A stretch of 33,375 bases of DNA from Marinilabiliaceae bacterium (GCA_016342595.1 JAEINY010000044.1:1-33375); one strand, 5' to 3'. Shown: positions 6,879-15,244, numbered from the stretch's first letter. Notes: generated by a model not told the origin, from the sequence alone. Numbers and translations are program-made.

Positions 6879-7952
6879 TTATCGGAATATCTTTCTTTCG
6901 CGCAGAGCTTTACGGTATTTGGCGGCGTTGCGATTGTGCTGTGATAATGTTTTAGCAAAATTGTGATAGCCCGAAAAATCATCTTTTGCACACATGTAGA
7001 GATACTTGTGTTCGGTGTGTTTGAGCACTGCTTCTATGCCTGATACGGAGGGGATTCGAATCGGCCCTGGCGGTAATCCGGCATACATATAAGTGTTGTA
7101 GGGCGAGTCGGTTTCCAAATCTTTATTTAGAATGCGCTTGACTGTAAAGTCACCGATGGCATATTTGATGGTGGGATCAGCTTGTAAACGTATCCCTTTG
7201 TCCAGACGATTCAAGTAGAGGCCGGCAACCTGGGGTTTCTCATCTGCTTTAATGGTTTCTTCATCCACAATCGCTGCCAGAATGCTCACTTCTACCGGGG
7301 ACAGGTTACATGTTTCAGCCTGCTTCAGCCGTTCGGCATTCCAGAAGCGGGTATGCTCCGTATGCATTCGTTTAATAAAACTTTCGGCAGAGGTATTCCA
7401 CCAGAATTCGTAGGTGTTGGGAATGAATAAGGTCAGTGCTGTTTCTTGATCTAAATGAAAGGTTTTAAAGAGCTGGTCATTGTTTAAGGCAGATAGTAGC
7501 GCCATCGAATCAGCCTCTATGCGTTGACTGATTATACCGGCCAGTTGTTCCCGTGTGCGAATGTTATTGAAGGTTACTTTCACAGCTGTCTGGCGGCCTG
7601 ATCGCAGTATGTTGACCAGCTCATTGTTATTTAACCCATGCTTCAGGCGATACCGGCCCGGTTTAATATTGGCCGGATAGTGTTTGATGTTTGCCACCCA
7701 TATAAAGCCTTTTTCATCTTTCAGGTAATTCCCCTTTTTTAGGCTGGCTAAGACATCATTAAATGACGAATGTGTGGGAACATACAGAAATGGATCTGCT
7801 GTTTCGCTAATAATGATGTTGGAGGCAAAAACCCATCGGTAATATTTTCGCCCAAAGAAACCACCAATGGTGATTAATAATAGAAGGGCAATCATCAGGC
7901 GAACTAACAAACCACCTGATTGTTTTCGTTTATAGCGCTGTTTTAAAGCCAT
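6879..7952 (-). CDS. mltG: Endolytic murein transglycosylase MltG
   Basis: This 357-residue inner-membrane protein has one membrane segment (about 16-34) and a periplasmic YceG/MltG domain. The landmarks are SILAAIVDEETIKADEKPQV with the conserved acidic cluster (catalytic Glu probably E232), then GLYLNRLDKGIRLQADPTIKYA, DSPYNTYMYAGLPPGPI and the C-terminal SGYHNFAKTLSQHN. MltG cuts nascent glycan strands internally and is thought to set their length during synthesis. A LysM-like segment is plausible between 50 and 120, as in homologues. Length is typical. It lies between murB and a SPOR lipoprotein, forming a short cell-wall neighbourhood on one strand. It is separated from murB by about 110 bases, so it may have its own promoter (a near-match TATTTTAG lies upstream). 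Confidence 0.95.
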   Translation of the reverse strand: MALKQRYKRKQSGGLLVRLMIALLLLITIGGFFGRKYYRWVFASNIIISETADPFLYVPTHSSFNDVLASLKKGNYLKDEKGFIWVANIKHYPANIKPGRYRLKHGLNNNELVNILRSGRQTAVKVTFNNIRTREQLAGIISQRIEADSMALLSALNNDQLFKTFHLDQETALTLFIPNTYEFWWNTSAESFIKRMHTEHTRFWNAERLKQAETCNLSPVEVSILAAIVDEETIKADEKPQVAGLYLNRLDKGIRLQADPTIKYAIGDFTVKRILNKDLETDSPYNTYMYAGLPPGPIRIPSVSGIEAVLKHTEHKYLYMCAKDDFSGYHNFAKTLSQHNRNAAKYRKALRERKIFR

Positions 7953-8063
7953 GGATCATTAAATTGTTTGAACTACTAAAATAGTGAAAATACTTGATGC
8001 GATAATTAATCAATTTGAAAATTGGATCATTGCTTAATTGGCTGAATCTTCAAATGGGTTCCA

Positions 8064-9077
8064 TTAAATGACGTTAACCTCTGGTTCCAGCGTAATGTCA
8101 AATTGCGCGCGAATATCTACAATAATGCGATTGGCCAGTTTTAATATGTCCAACCCACTGGCTTCACCGTGATTGACTAAGACGAGTGCCTGTTGATGAT
8201 GCACGCCTGCAGGCCCCAGTGTTTTTCCTTTCCAGCCGGCTGTTTCAATGAGCCATCCGGCCGGTACTTTGACATGATCAGCATCTACCGGATAGTGTGG
8301 TGCATTGGGGTGATCCTCTAGCAGATGCTTAAAAACCTCCTGATCAATGACCGGATTTTTAAAAAAGGAACCGGCATTTCCCATCTCTTCCGGTTCGGGT
8401 AGTTTGCTTTTGCGAATATCAATAATGGTATTGCGAATATTTTTAAGCGTGATATCGCCAGTGGCTTCGATAGCTTCTTTTATATGGCCGTAATTTAAAG
8501 TAAAAGCAGGTTGTTTGGAGAGCTTAAAAATAACCGATGTAATAACTGTTTTTGCTTTCAGCTCTTTTTTGAAGATACTCTGACGATATCCAAACTGGCA
8601 TTGATCCTTGGTGAACGTGAATGACCCGGCATTTTCCAGCATCACTCCATTAACTATTTCAATGCAATCTTGTGCCTCTACACCATAGGCGCCAATGTTT
8701 TGAACAGGTGAGGCCCCGACGTTACCGGGAATATAAGACAAGTTTTCCAGGCCATACCAATCATTCCGTACACAATAATCCACCAGATCATCCCACTCTT
8801 CACCAGCCCCCACTTTCAACCAAATGGATGCTTCATCTTCTTTGATAACTTCCATGCCTTTGATGCGCGGGTAAATAATGGTCCCCTCGAAATTTTTGGT
8901 GAAAAGAATGTTGCTGCCGCCACCCAGGATGAGTAGGGGTTTAGGCAGTTTTTTGATGTCGGATAAATAATCCACAAGGTCCTCTTTGTTAGAACAGATG
9001 GTTAGCTGTGCGGCTTTCACATCAATACCAAAGGTGTTGAATGTTTTTAGTGATATGTTTTGTTGTATGTTGAGCAT
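8064..9077 (-). CDS. murB: UDP-N-acetylenolpyruvoylglucosamine reductase MurB
   Basis: This 337-residue cytoplasmic FAD enzyme reduces UDP-GlcNAc-enolpyruvate to UDP-MurNAc with NADPH, the second committed step of peptidoglycan synthesis. It is a type I (E. coli-like) form. The FAD-binding part has GGGSNIL (52-58) and IPGNVGASPVQNIGAYG; FGYRQSIFK carries R165; NAGSFFKNP carries the proton donor S237; and LEPEVN at the C-terminus carries E333. An ATG 37 codons upstream (9188) is in frame, but a full promoter lies between it and 9077. The residues it would add are not part of the family, which begins near NISLKTFNTFGI. The start at 9077 is therefore preferred. It is followed by mltG on the same strand. 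Confidence 0.96.
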   Translation of the reverse strand: MLNIQQNISLKTFNTFGIDVKAAQLTICSNKEDLVDYLSDIKKLPKPLLILGGGSNILFTKNFEGTIIYPRIKGMEVIKEDEASIWLKVGAGEEWDDLVDYCVRNDWYGLENLSYIPGNVGASPVQNIGAYGVEAQDCIEIVNGVMLENAGSFTFTKDQCQFGYRQSIFKKELKAKTVITSVIFKLSKQPAFTLNYGHIKEAIEATGDITLKNIRNTIIDIRKSKLPEPEEMGNAGSFFKNPVIDQEVFKHLLEDHPNAPHYPVDADHVKVPAGWLIETAGWKGKTLGPAGVHHQQALVLVNHGEASGLDILKLANRIIVDIRAQFDITLEPEVNVI

Positions 9078-9096
9078 TTTTGTGTCAAATTTTTGG

Positions 9097-9129
9097 CAAA
9101 GATAGAAGGAATCGAGAATTTGGGGCAAG
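9097..9129 (-). promoter_or_regulatory. murB promoter (-33 and -7 boxes)
   Basis: On the minus strand CTTG (9129-9126) is followed after 21 bases by TATCTTTG (9104-9097), an exact Bacteroidota -7 box with the right spacing. Transcription would start near 9090, about 13 bases before the ATG. This rules out the longer frame starting at 9188. Confidence 0.7.
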
Positions 9130-9379
9130 AAACGTTTTTTTTCGTGGGGGAGGTTTATCTCTTCAGTCCATAGAGGTATCTCCTTCAAAAAAAACTGTAG
9201 TGTTTTAATCTATGGCAATCCTGTTGCAAAATCCAAGGTCACACTTTAACGACTATTAAAGCCCATTACAATTGTTTTGAAAAAAATATTTAGATGTCAT
9301 TGTATCTGAGTGCTGCAAAGCTTGTATATGTCTTTCCCGGTGTTACGTTCGCCAGGATGGGGCAATTCATATCCTTTGA

Positions 9380-9458
9380 CATACCCCTGCTCCAGCCTTG
9401 AGCAGGGGTATGCCCAAGGCTTGAGCAGGGGTATGCTTAAGGTTAGGGCAGGGGTGTG
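9380..9458. repeat. Perfect 13-bp hairpin continuing into three 23-bp tandem units
   Basis: CATACCCCTGCTC (9380-9392) and GAGCAGGGGTATG (9400-9412) are exact reverse complements around a 7-base loop. The right arm recurs exactly at 9423-9435 and with changes at 9446-9458, so the period is 23 bases. It lies in the 536-base gap between the divergent murB and ABC genes, which otherwise holds only their promoters. Three units without unique spacers do not make a CRISPR array. Confidence 0.8.
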
Positions 9459-9573
9459 CTCTTGCCTTGAGGAAGGGAGGTCTTGTTGATTAAACCAGAT
9501 TTTATCAGACATCAATGTTTTTTTAATACCAGACGAATTTCCTGTGTTTGATATGGATTGCTACTTGTTTTGT

Positions 9574-9581
9574 TATATTTG
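9574..9581 (+). promoter_or_regulatory. -7 box for the ABC transporter operon
   Basis: TATATTTG is an exact TAnnTTTG match, with TTTG at 9547-9550 upstream (spacing 23, slightly long). The implied leader is about 26 bases before the ATG at 9614. Confidence 0.5.
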
Positions 9582-9613
9582 ATTTCACATAACATAACTA
9601 AACTCTAATTGAA

Positions 9614-10402
9614 ATGGAAAGTAATGTCATCACCATTCGTGGGTTGAAGAAGTCCTTTGGACGCGGAAATCAAACGAATGAAGTGCTGAAGGGGATTGAT
9701 CTGGATATTCCCAAGGGGCAGATTATTGGTTACATAGGCCCCAATGGTGCCGGTAAAAGTACAACCGTAAAAATCCTGTGTGGCATCATCAAGGAGTATG
9801 AGGGAGAGATAGAGGTGTTGGGTAAGTGCCTGACGAACGAAAGTGACGCCATTAAAGCACGCATTGGCTATGTGCCTGAAAACGGGGCCATGTATGATGT
9901 GTTGACGCCGCGGGAATATCTGAAGTTGATTGGGGCGCTATATGGCATTGAAGAGCAACAGCTAAACACCCGGATTCAGCATTTAGTCTCTTTTTTTGAG
10001 ATGACCACCCATGCTGATCAGCGCATGGATACCTTTTCCAAGGGAATGCGGCAAAAGATATTGATTGTGGCCGGACTGCTTAACAACCCGGATATATTGT
10101 TTTTGGATGAACCGCTGTCGGGTTTGGATGCCAATGCGGTGATAATGGTCAAAGAAATGTTGACCAGGCTGGCAGCTCAGGGAAAAACAATTTTCTATTG
10201 CTCGCATTTAATGGATGTGGTAGAGAAGATATCCGATCGTATCATTTTGATAAATGATGGGCAGGTCATTACTGATGGCACTTTCGCGGAACTTAAAACG
10301 GAAAAGGCCGATACCCTGGAGCGTTTGTTTGCCGATCTGACGGGTGGCTCCAAAGAAAGTGTGAATACCGAAGCCCTGTTGGATGCTTTTAATCAGAATT
10401 AG
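9614..10402 (+). CDS. ABC-2 type transporter ATP-binding protein
   Basis: This 262-residue cytoplasmic ATPase shows Walker A GPNGAGKST (42-50), the Q-loop region as VPEN (Gln replaced by Glu at 89, common in this class), an ABC signature FSKGMRQK (141-148), Walker B ILFLDEP (161-167), D-loop SGLDA and switch His198. This CcmA/NatA-like pattern belongs to exporters with separate membrane subunits. The partner permease starts two bases after its stop codon, so they form one operon. The substrate is not evident; antibiotic, sodium, lipid or polysaccharide export would all fit the class. It is not GldA on present evidence, since it is coupled to its own large permease and lies far from gldF. Confidence 0.92.
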   Translation: MESNVITIRGLKKSFGRGNQTNEVLKGIDLDIPKGQIIGYIGPNGAGKSTTVKILCGIIKEYEGEIEVLGKCLTNESDAIKARIGYVPENGAMYDVLTPREYLKLIGALYGIEEQQLNTRIQHLVSFFEMTTHADQRMDTFSKGMRQKILIVAGLLNNPDILFLDEPLSGLDANAVIMVKEMLTRLAAQGKTIFYCSHLMDVVEKISDRIILINDGQVITDGTFAELKTEKADTLERLFADLTGGSKESVNTEALLDAFNQN

Positions 10403-10404
10403 TC

Positions 10405-12048
10405 ATGGGAAAGTTATTGATCTTACTTTTGCGGCTTTTAAAAGGACCGGTGCAATGGATCGGTGCTGATTACAATCAGTTTGAAGCCCTGCTACGCGCG
10501 AAGTTAAAAATGGATTTTCGACGGACACCGGGCCTGATGCAGGCTTCAGGCCAGAAGAATCATAAGTTTGGCTGGCAGTTGGGCATGTTTGTTTTCCTGG
10601 GATTATTCTTAGTTTCTGCCTTTTATCAGTTCAATGATTTTTTGTTTTTATATGCGGTTTTTTTCTCGGTTCTGATGGTGATGACCGGTACGACCCTGAT
10701 TTCTGAATTTACCAGTGTGCTCTTTGATGAACGGGAGAATCAGATCCTTTTGCCGCGTCCGGTGTCTGACCGCACCTTGTTGTTGGTACGACTGGTGCAT
10801 ATCCAGATTTATCTGGGCCTGATTGCCGTGGCGCTTTCGGTGGGGACACTCATTCTCACAGTCATTAAGTTCGGACCCATGACGGTGTTAGCGCTGCTGC
10901 CTGCTATTGTGTGTGCCAGCTGGATCACGCTTTTGCTGGCCACGTTTTTGTATCTGGGCTTATCCAAATTGGTTTCCGGCGAGCGTTTCAAGGATATTGT
11001 GAACTATTTTCAAATAGTGATGGCGGTGGTCATTTTTGGCGGTTTTCAAATCATGCCCCATGCCATGGATGCAGAAGGAGTCCAGAATCTGACACTGGGT
11101 TCACAATGGTGGATTCACTTGTTGCCTACCGTTTGGTTAGCTGGTTTTACGCGCTTTTTCACCGCTTTTTCGCAGGCGGGTGATGTGGTGTTTCTTGTGG
11201 TCACATTGGGTTTCACGTTATTGGGATCCTGGGTGATGATTCGCTATTTTGCCCGGGGCTTCGACCGGATTATTGCAGCTGACAATGCAGCAGATGCGCC
11301 GGTAGACATGAAGCGGAAGAGTGAGCCTCCGGCGGGATTTTTTGTACAGCTGAAAAACTGGTTTTGTGTTTCCAATGTGGAACGTTCCGGCTGGTCAATG
11401 GCGCTGACCACTGCAAAACGTGACCGGAAATTTAAGCAAGCCGCTTATCCGGGCTTTGGAATTATTTTGGTGATGTTATTTATGATGTTGAAGCCGGATT
11501 TTCAGGATGGGGATGCTTTCGTTCAGAAATTAAGTGAGTCGCCCCGTTATTTGACGTTTATCTTTTGTGGTATCTTTGCCTTGACTCCCGTTACACAACT
11601 CTCCTATACCGATGTGCCGGAGGCAGCCTGGATCTATAAGGCTTTGCCCGGGCAGCAAACCTGGCATGTGTTGACCGGTAGTGTCAAAGCTCTGCTCCTA
11701 ATCTTTTATGTCCCGGTTAGTATGCTGTTGCTGCTGCTGGCTGCTGCTGTTTGGGGCGTTTCCATTGTGCCTTTGTTGCTGTGTGGGCAGCTGTTGGCAC
11801 TGGTCTCGTTTTTATGGGGCACTTGGATGGGCGGTGTCCATTTGCCATTTTCGTTACCTCGCGAAATGCAAAATAAAAGTGGCAAGGGCATCCGGATAAT
11901 GGGGGCTTTCCTTATGATGGGAGTCGTGATTGGTGTGGTGTATGGCCTTTCTTTTTTGAGTGTATGGATCACGCTTCTGGTAGCTGGTTTGTCTTCAATT
12001 TTTATTGTCTTGTTTTTTCGACGGGTGCGCAGGATGGCGGTTTGTTAA
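10405..12048 (+). CDS. ABC-2 type transporter permease, 547 residues
   Basis: This is an integral membrane protein with about 11-12 hydrophobic segments. A cytoplasmic N-terminal stretch of about 60 residues (MDFRRTPGLM) precedes the first helix. The central part (about 285-345) is hydrophilic (PVDMKRKSEPP... KNWFCVSNVERSGWSMAL), separating two membrane halves. The protein is roughly twice the size of a simple ABC-2 half-permease, suggesting a fused or duplicated membrane unit. It is tightly coupled to the preceding ATPase (2-base gap), so together they should form a complete exporter. No periplasmic binding protein is adjacent, consistent with export. Substrate unknown. An inverted repeat 50 bases after the stop may end the transcript. 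Confidence 0.85.
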   Translation: MGKLLILLLRLLKGPVQWIGADYNQFEALLRAKLKMDFRRTPGLMQASGQKNHKFGWQLGMFVFLGLFLVSAFYQFNDFLFLYAVFFSVLMVMTGTTLISEFTSVLFDERENQILLPRPVSDRTLLLVRLVHIQIYLGLIAVALSVGTLILTVIKFGPMTVLALLPAIVCASWITLLLATFLYLGLSKLVSGERFKDIVNYFQIVMAVVIFGGFQIMPHAMDAEGVQNLTLGSQWWIHLLPTVWLAGFTRFFTAFSQAGDVVFLVVTLGFTLLGSWVMIRYFARGFDRIIAADNAADAPVDMKRKSEPPAGFFVQLKNWFCVSNVERSGWSMALTTAKRDRKFKQAAYPGFGIILVMLFMMLKPDFQDGDAFVQKLSESPRYLTFIFCGIFALTPVTQLSYTDVPEAAWIYKALPGQQTWHVLTGSVKALLLIFYVPVSMLLLLLAAAVWGVSIVPLLLCGQLLALVSFLWGTWMGGVHLPFSLPREMQNKSGKGIRIMGAFLMMGVVIGVVYGLSFLSVWITLLVAGLSSIFIVLFFRRVRRMAVC

Positions 12049-12097
12049 TGAGTTGCACAACTATATATAAAAAGAATACTGCAGCGCAGAGTCTTTA

Positions 12098-12128
12098 AGC
12101 CGCAGAGAAAAAAGTAAACTCTGCGGCT
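12098..12128. repeat. 10-bp perfect inverted repeat after the ABC operon
   Basis: AGCCGCAGAG (12098-12107) and CTCTGCGGCT (12119-12128) pair perfectly around an A-rich 11-base loop. Flanking words (GCGCAGAGTCTTTAAG, CAGTGTCTTTGCGGTT) extend the symmetry imperfectly. There is no T-run directly after it, so it may be a dispersed palindromic element that doubles as a transcription end, rather than a standard terminator. Confidence 0.65.
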
Positions 12129-12222
12129 CAGTGTCTTTGCGGTTAATTTGAGGGATAAACAATAATTTGCAGCTGGATGGGGTGTTTTTCCATTGTGTAA
12201 TCTTCACACTATTTAATAAATT

Positions 12223-12810
12223 TTGAGAGGAGATGGCACAAGGATTGTTTTCCAGTATGCCATTTTTACATTTTATTTTATGGAAGAAGCTGTTTGGCAA
12301 TTAATGATAGAGAGTTTTCCTTATGAGGAGAGACGTTCCCGTGATGATCAGCAAAAAGTGATGAATCACCCTGATTATAGGTTTCAGGTTTTACGAAATG
12401 TAAGTGAAGAAATATTGGGTTTCATCAGTTATTGGTTGTTTCCCCGCTTCTTATTTGTTGAGCATTTTGCAATAGCTTCACTGTTTCGGAATAAGGGGCT
12501 GGGTGCCCAACTATTTAAGGAGCATTGTTTGGCGCAATATACGGGAAAACAGATTGTATTAGAAGTGGAGCGTCCTGATTCTGAGTTGGCCCAACGGCGC
12601 ATTGGCTTTTATGAACGGCTGGGTTTTAAAATGAATCCCTTCACATATATGCAGCCTTCTTATCATACTGAAGGCGAGGAGGTGCCTTTGTTGTTGATGA
12701 GTTATCCAACTGCTTTGGATTATAAATCGTTCAGGGAAGTAAGGGCACGTTTGTATAAGGATGTCTATGGGGTGATGGGGGTTAAGTGTGAAAATACAAA
12801 CGTGAAATGA
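12223..12810 (+). CDS. GNAT-family N-acetyltransferase
   Basis: The protein has 195 residues. The acetyl-CoA-binding core is clear: strand/turn EEILGFISYWLF, VEHFAIASLFRNKGLGAQLFKEHC (the RxxGxG/A pyrophosphate loop as RNKGLG) and IVLEVERP followed by RRIGFYERLGF. The substrate is not predictable; small-molecule or protein N-termini are both possible. The start is uncertain. The TTG at 12223 supplies the first beta strand (RIVFQYAIF) that this fold normally has, whereas the ATG at 12280 would begin directly in helix 1 (MEEAVWQLMIESFP). I prefer 12223 on fold grounds, with moderate confidence. The gene stands alone between two repeat-bearing gaps. Confidence 0.85.
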   Translation: MRGDGTRIVFQYAIFTFYFMEEAVWQLMIESFPYEERRSRDDQQKVMNHPDYRFQVLRNVSEEILGFISYWLFPRFLFVEHFAIASLFRNKGLGAQLFKEHCLAQYTGKQIVLEVERPDSELAQRRIGFYERLGFKMNPFTYMQPSYHTEGEEVPLLLMSYPTALDYKSFREVRARLYKDVYGVMGVKCENTNVK

Positions 12811-12881
12811 TAATGAAAGAAGCGGAAGTAATACTTTGATAAATTTTGATAGCACTATCATCGTTAAAGGTTGGTTGATTC

Positions 12882-13101
12882 AACCCATCCTGGGTTGTAG
12901 TGTCTGGATCGTTTGTTCCACGGGTTTCACCCGTGGTTATTCAAATTCAATCCTTTCAGGATTACCCTTTCCCTGGTGTGATAGCGATTAGTTTGTTGGT
13001 TGTTAGAGTGTGTTTATACACCTTCCGGAACTTGTCAGGAGTGCGTCCATTTATCTGACCGGTGCAGTCTTCCCATTTGGGGAGATCCCGGTTTACCGGG
13101 A
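12882..13101. repeat. Cluster of short palindromes (REP-like intergenic element)
   Basis: Four or more compact palindromes occur in 220 bases: CAACCC-ATCCT-GGGTTG (12882-12898), CCACGGGT-TTC-ACCCGTGG (12919-12937), AATCCT-TTC-AGGATT (12950-12964) and TCCCGGT-TT-ACCGGGA (13086-13101). Weaker pairing (GTCAG/CTGAC) lies around 13036-13061. The order and the linker TATTCAAATTCAA resemble dispersed palindromic repeats I know from many Bacteroidota genomes, thought to be spread by IS200-like (RAYT) transposases. No transposase is present. The rest of the 12811-13284 gap holds no gene. Confidence 0.75.
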
Positions 13102-13258
13102 GAGCACTTATATGAAAAGGAATAATCATGGAAAATAATAGCTAAAAATAAATACTGTAATTTTAGTGTTTGCAACAATAGGTGGCTATTGGAATTATTA
13201 ATTTTAAGGTGATTTGATTTTTATTGTTATCCAAAGGCAGGAAACTTTAGACAATTGT

Positions 13259-13266
13259 TATTTTTG
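13259..13266 (+). promoter_or_regulatory. -7 box for the men operon
   Basis: TATTTTTG matches TAnnTTTG exactly and implies a very short leader (about 12 bases) to the ATG at 13285. It overlaps the end of the first codons of a longer TTG-started frame (13255), arguing against that start. Confidence 0.5.
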
Positions 13267-13284
13267 CGGGAAACCAATAGAGTT

Positions 13285-14190
13285 ATGTTAAAATTCACAG
13301 CGTGGATCGCTGCCTTCCGACTACGAACATTACCACTGGCCCTTTCATCCATTATAATGGGGAGTTTTGTGGCGGCTTATTATCATCAGTTTAGGTGGGA
13401 AGTCGCGTTGTTGGCAGGTATGACCACTTTATTTTTACAGATTCTGTCCAATTTGGCCAATGATTATGGTGATACACAAAACGGCGCTGATCATGAAGGT
13501 CGTAAAGGGCCCCGGCGGATGGTGCAAAGTGGTGCTATCTCAACTGTGGAGATGAAACGTATGATCATCGTTTTTGCTGTATTATCTTTTATTACCGGTA
13601 TTGGGTTGATTGCGATTTCTTTGGGTGATGTCATGACCTGGAAAGCGCTCGTGTTTCTTCTTATGGGGATTGGCGCGATAGTAGCCGCGATGAAGTATAC
13701 CATGGGCAAAAATCCATATGGCTATAGAGGCTTGGGCGATGTGTATGTCTTTGTGTTTTTTGGCTTAGCCGGTGTGGTTGGTACCTGGTTTTTGCATTCG
13801 GGACAATGGAATTTATGGGTGTTACTGCCTGCTTCAGCTGTGGGATTCTTGAGTGCCGGCGTTTTGAATCTAAATAACATGCGTGATTTTGAAAGTGACC
13901 GTATAGCCGGGAAAAACACCCTGGTGGTGAAGCTGGGTGTTCCGTTTGCCAGACGCTATCATTTGGGTCTCTTAACTTCATCTTTTATCTGTCTGTTGGT
14001 GTTTGTATTATTTCAGTCATTCGCCTGGTTGCATCTGTTGTTTCTCATGGCAGCACTATTAATCGTTGCACATGCCCGGCGTGTGGTGATGGTTAAGGAG
14101 CTTCAGGATTTAGATCCTGAGTTGAAAAGATTGGCCCTATCAACCCTGTTGATTGTTTTGCTTTTTGGAACGGGTCTATTAATTGCTTAA
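13285..14190 (+). CDS. menA: 1,4-dihydroxy-2-naphthoate polyprenyltransferase MenA
   Basis: This 301-residue integral membrane prenyltransferase of the UbiA superfamily has about nine hydrophobic segments. The first Asp-rich site is NDYGDTQNGAD (59-69; D60, D63, D69), which binds the Mg-diphosphate of the polyprenyl donor. The second site is NNMRDFESDRIAGKNT near residues 195-212. It attaches the isoprenoid tail to 1,4-dihydroxy-2-naphthoate, giving demethylmenaquinone. The ATG at 13285 is chosen over the in-frame TTG at 13255 because a -7 box sits at 13259-13266 and the family begins near WIAAFRLRTLPLA. menC follows after 10 bases and menE after that, so this is a men operon, although menF, menD, menB and the thioesterase are not in the window. 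Confidence 0.95.
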   Translation: MLKFTAWIAAFRLRTLPLALSSIIMGSFVAAYYHQFRWEVALLAGMTTLFLQILSNLANDYGDTQNGADHEGRKGPRRMVQSGAISTVEMKRMIIVFAVLSFITGIGLIAISLGDVMTWKALVFLLMGIGAIVAAMKYTMGKNPYGYRGLGDVYVFVFFGLAGVVGTWFLHSGQWNLWVLLPASAVGFLSAGVLNLNNMRDFESDRIAGKNTLVVKLGVPFARRYHLGLLTSSFICLLVFVLFQSFAWLHLLFLMAALLIVAHARRVVMVKELQDLDPELKRLALSTLLIVLLFGTGLLIA

Positions 14191-14200
14191 TACTCACAAA

Positions 14201-15244
14201 ATGCTAAAAGCAGATTTTAAAAAACATATTTTTCAGTTTAAACAACCCGGGGGTACATCACGTGGTGTGCTACATGTTAAATCGAGTTGGTACATCAGGG
14301 TGTGGGATGAAAATGATCCGGCCTGTTGTGGGATTGGTGAATGTTCGGTTCTACCCGGTTTGAGTCCCGATGATCGTCCGGATATCGAGACTAAATTGAA
14401 AGAGGTGTGTCGTGATATTGAAAACTATGCAGGTAATGCCTCTGGTCTTCTGGCTGATTGGCCGGCCATTCGGTTTGCCTTGGAATGTGCACTTCTTGAT
14501 TTGCACAATGGTGGAAAAAAAATAGTCTTTCCCTCTGCGTTTACGAAAGGTGCTGATTCGATTGCCATCAATGGATTGATCTGGATGGGAGAGCCGGAAT
14601 TTATGTTAAAACAGATTGAGACGAAACTAGCCAATGGGTTCTCCTGCTTAAAAATGAAAATTGGCGCCATTGATTTTGATCAGGAGCTGCAAATTTTGTC
14701 GGGTATTCGCAAGCGCTTCTCGTCCGATGAGTTGGCGTTGCGTGTGGATGCCAATGGAGCCTTTCAACCGGCTAGTTGTCTGGAAAAGTTAGAGCGATTG
14801 GCGAAGTATCAGATTCATTCCATTGAACAGCCCATTATGGCAGGCCAATGGGAAGCGATGGCAACGCTTTGTGAACGCACGCCTTTACCCATCGCATTGG
14901 ATGAAGAATTAATTGGCATTGTTGATAGAGCAGAAAAGGAAAAAATGCTGAAGCTGATTCAGCCGCAATACATTATCATAAAACCAAGTTTAACGGGAGG
15001 TTTTCAGTCATCGGATGAGTGGATTGAGTTGGCCGGCCGAAATAATGTGGGGTGGTGGATCACCTCGGCATTGGAAGGAAATGTAGGCTTGAATGCAATT
15101 GCCCAGTGGACCTTCCTGAAAAATAATCCGCTCCCCCAGGGATTGGGTACGGGGCAGGTATTCACTAATAATATAGACTCACCGCTTTGGCTGGAAGGTG
15201 AGCGGTTAAAATATAATCCGGCTGTTGAATGGGCTGATATTTAG
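14201..15244 (+). CDS. menC: o-Succinylbenzoate synthase MenC
   Basis: This 347-residue enolase-superfamily enzyme dehydrates SHCHC to o-succinylbenzoate in menaquinone synthesis. Residues 1-110 form the capping domain (with GIGECSVLPGLS). The barrel carries the catalytic pair in KMK (K151, K153), metal ligands D183 (RVDANGAF), E209 (SIEQPI) and D234 (ALDEELIG), and the opposing base K261 (IIKPSLTGG). All key residues are present. The ATG at 14201 is preferred over an in-frame TTG 18 bases upstream, which would overlap menA. The gene lies between menA and menE with gaps of 10 and 6 bases, which distinguishes it from other enolase-family racemases that share these motifs. Confidence 0.95.
   Translation: MLKADFKKHIFQFKQPGGTSRGVLHVKSSWYIRVWDENDPACCGIGECSVLPGLSPDDRPDIETKLKEVCRDIENYAGNASGLLADWPAIRFALECALLDLHNGGKKIVFPSAFTKGADSIAINGLIWMGEPEFMLKQIETKLANGFSCLKMKIGAIDFDQELQILSGIRKRFSSDELALRVDANGAFQPASCLEKLERLAKYQIHSIEQPIMAGQWEAMATLCERTPLPIALDEELIGIVDRAEKEKMLKLIQPQYIIIKPSLTGGFQSSDEWIELAGRNNVGWWITSALEGNVGLNAIAQWTFLKNNPLPQGLGTGQVFTNNIDSPLWLEGERLKYNPAVEWADI

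Noticed and set aside
9078..9188. N-terminal extension of murB to an upstream ATG
   Set aside because: A complete -33/-7 promoter lies inside the extension and the extra residues are not part of the MurB family.
9400..9458. Short regularly spaced repeats resembling a CRISPR array
   Set aside because: The three units are contiguous at a 23-base period with no unique spacers and the last is diverged; no cas gene is present.
9297..9515. 72-residue minus-strand frame
   Set aside because: It runs through the hairpin/tandem repeat and looks like a chance frame.
9614..10402. The ABC ATPase as GldA, partner of GldF/GldG
   Set aside because: It is two bases from its own 547-residue permease and 16 kb from gldF; nothing in the sequence links it to the Gld complex.
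12233..12301. Alternative start for the GNAT protein at the ATG after GAGAGGAG
   Set aside because: That ATG is in a different frame and reaches a stop after 23 codons; the acetyltransferase frame runs through it.
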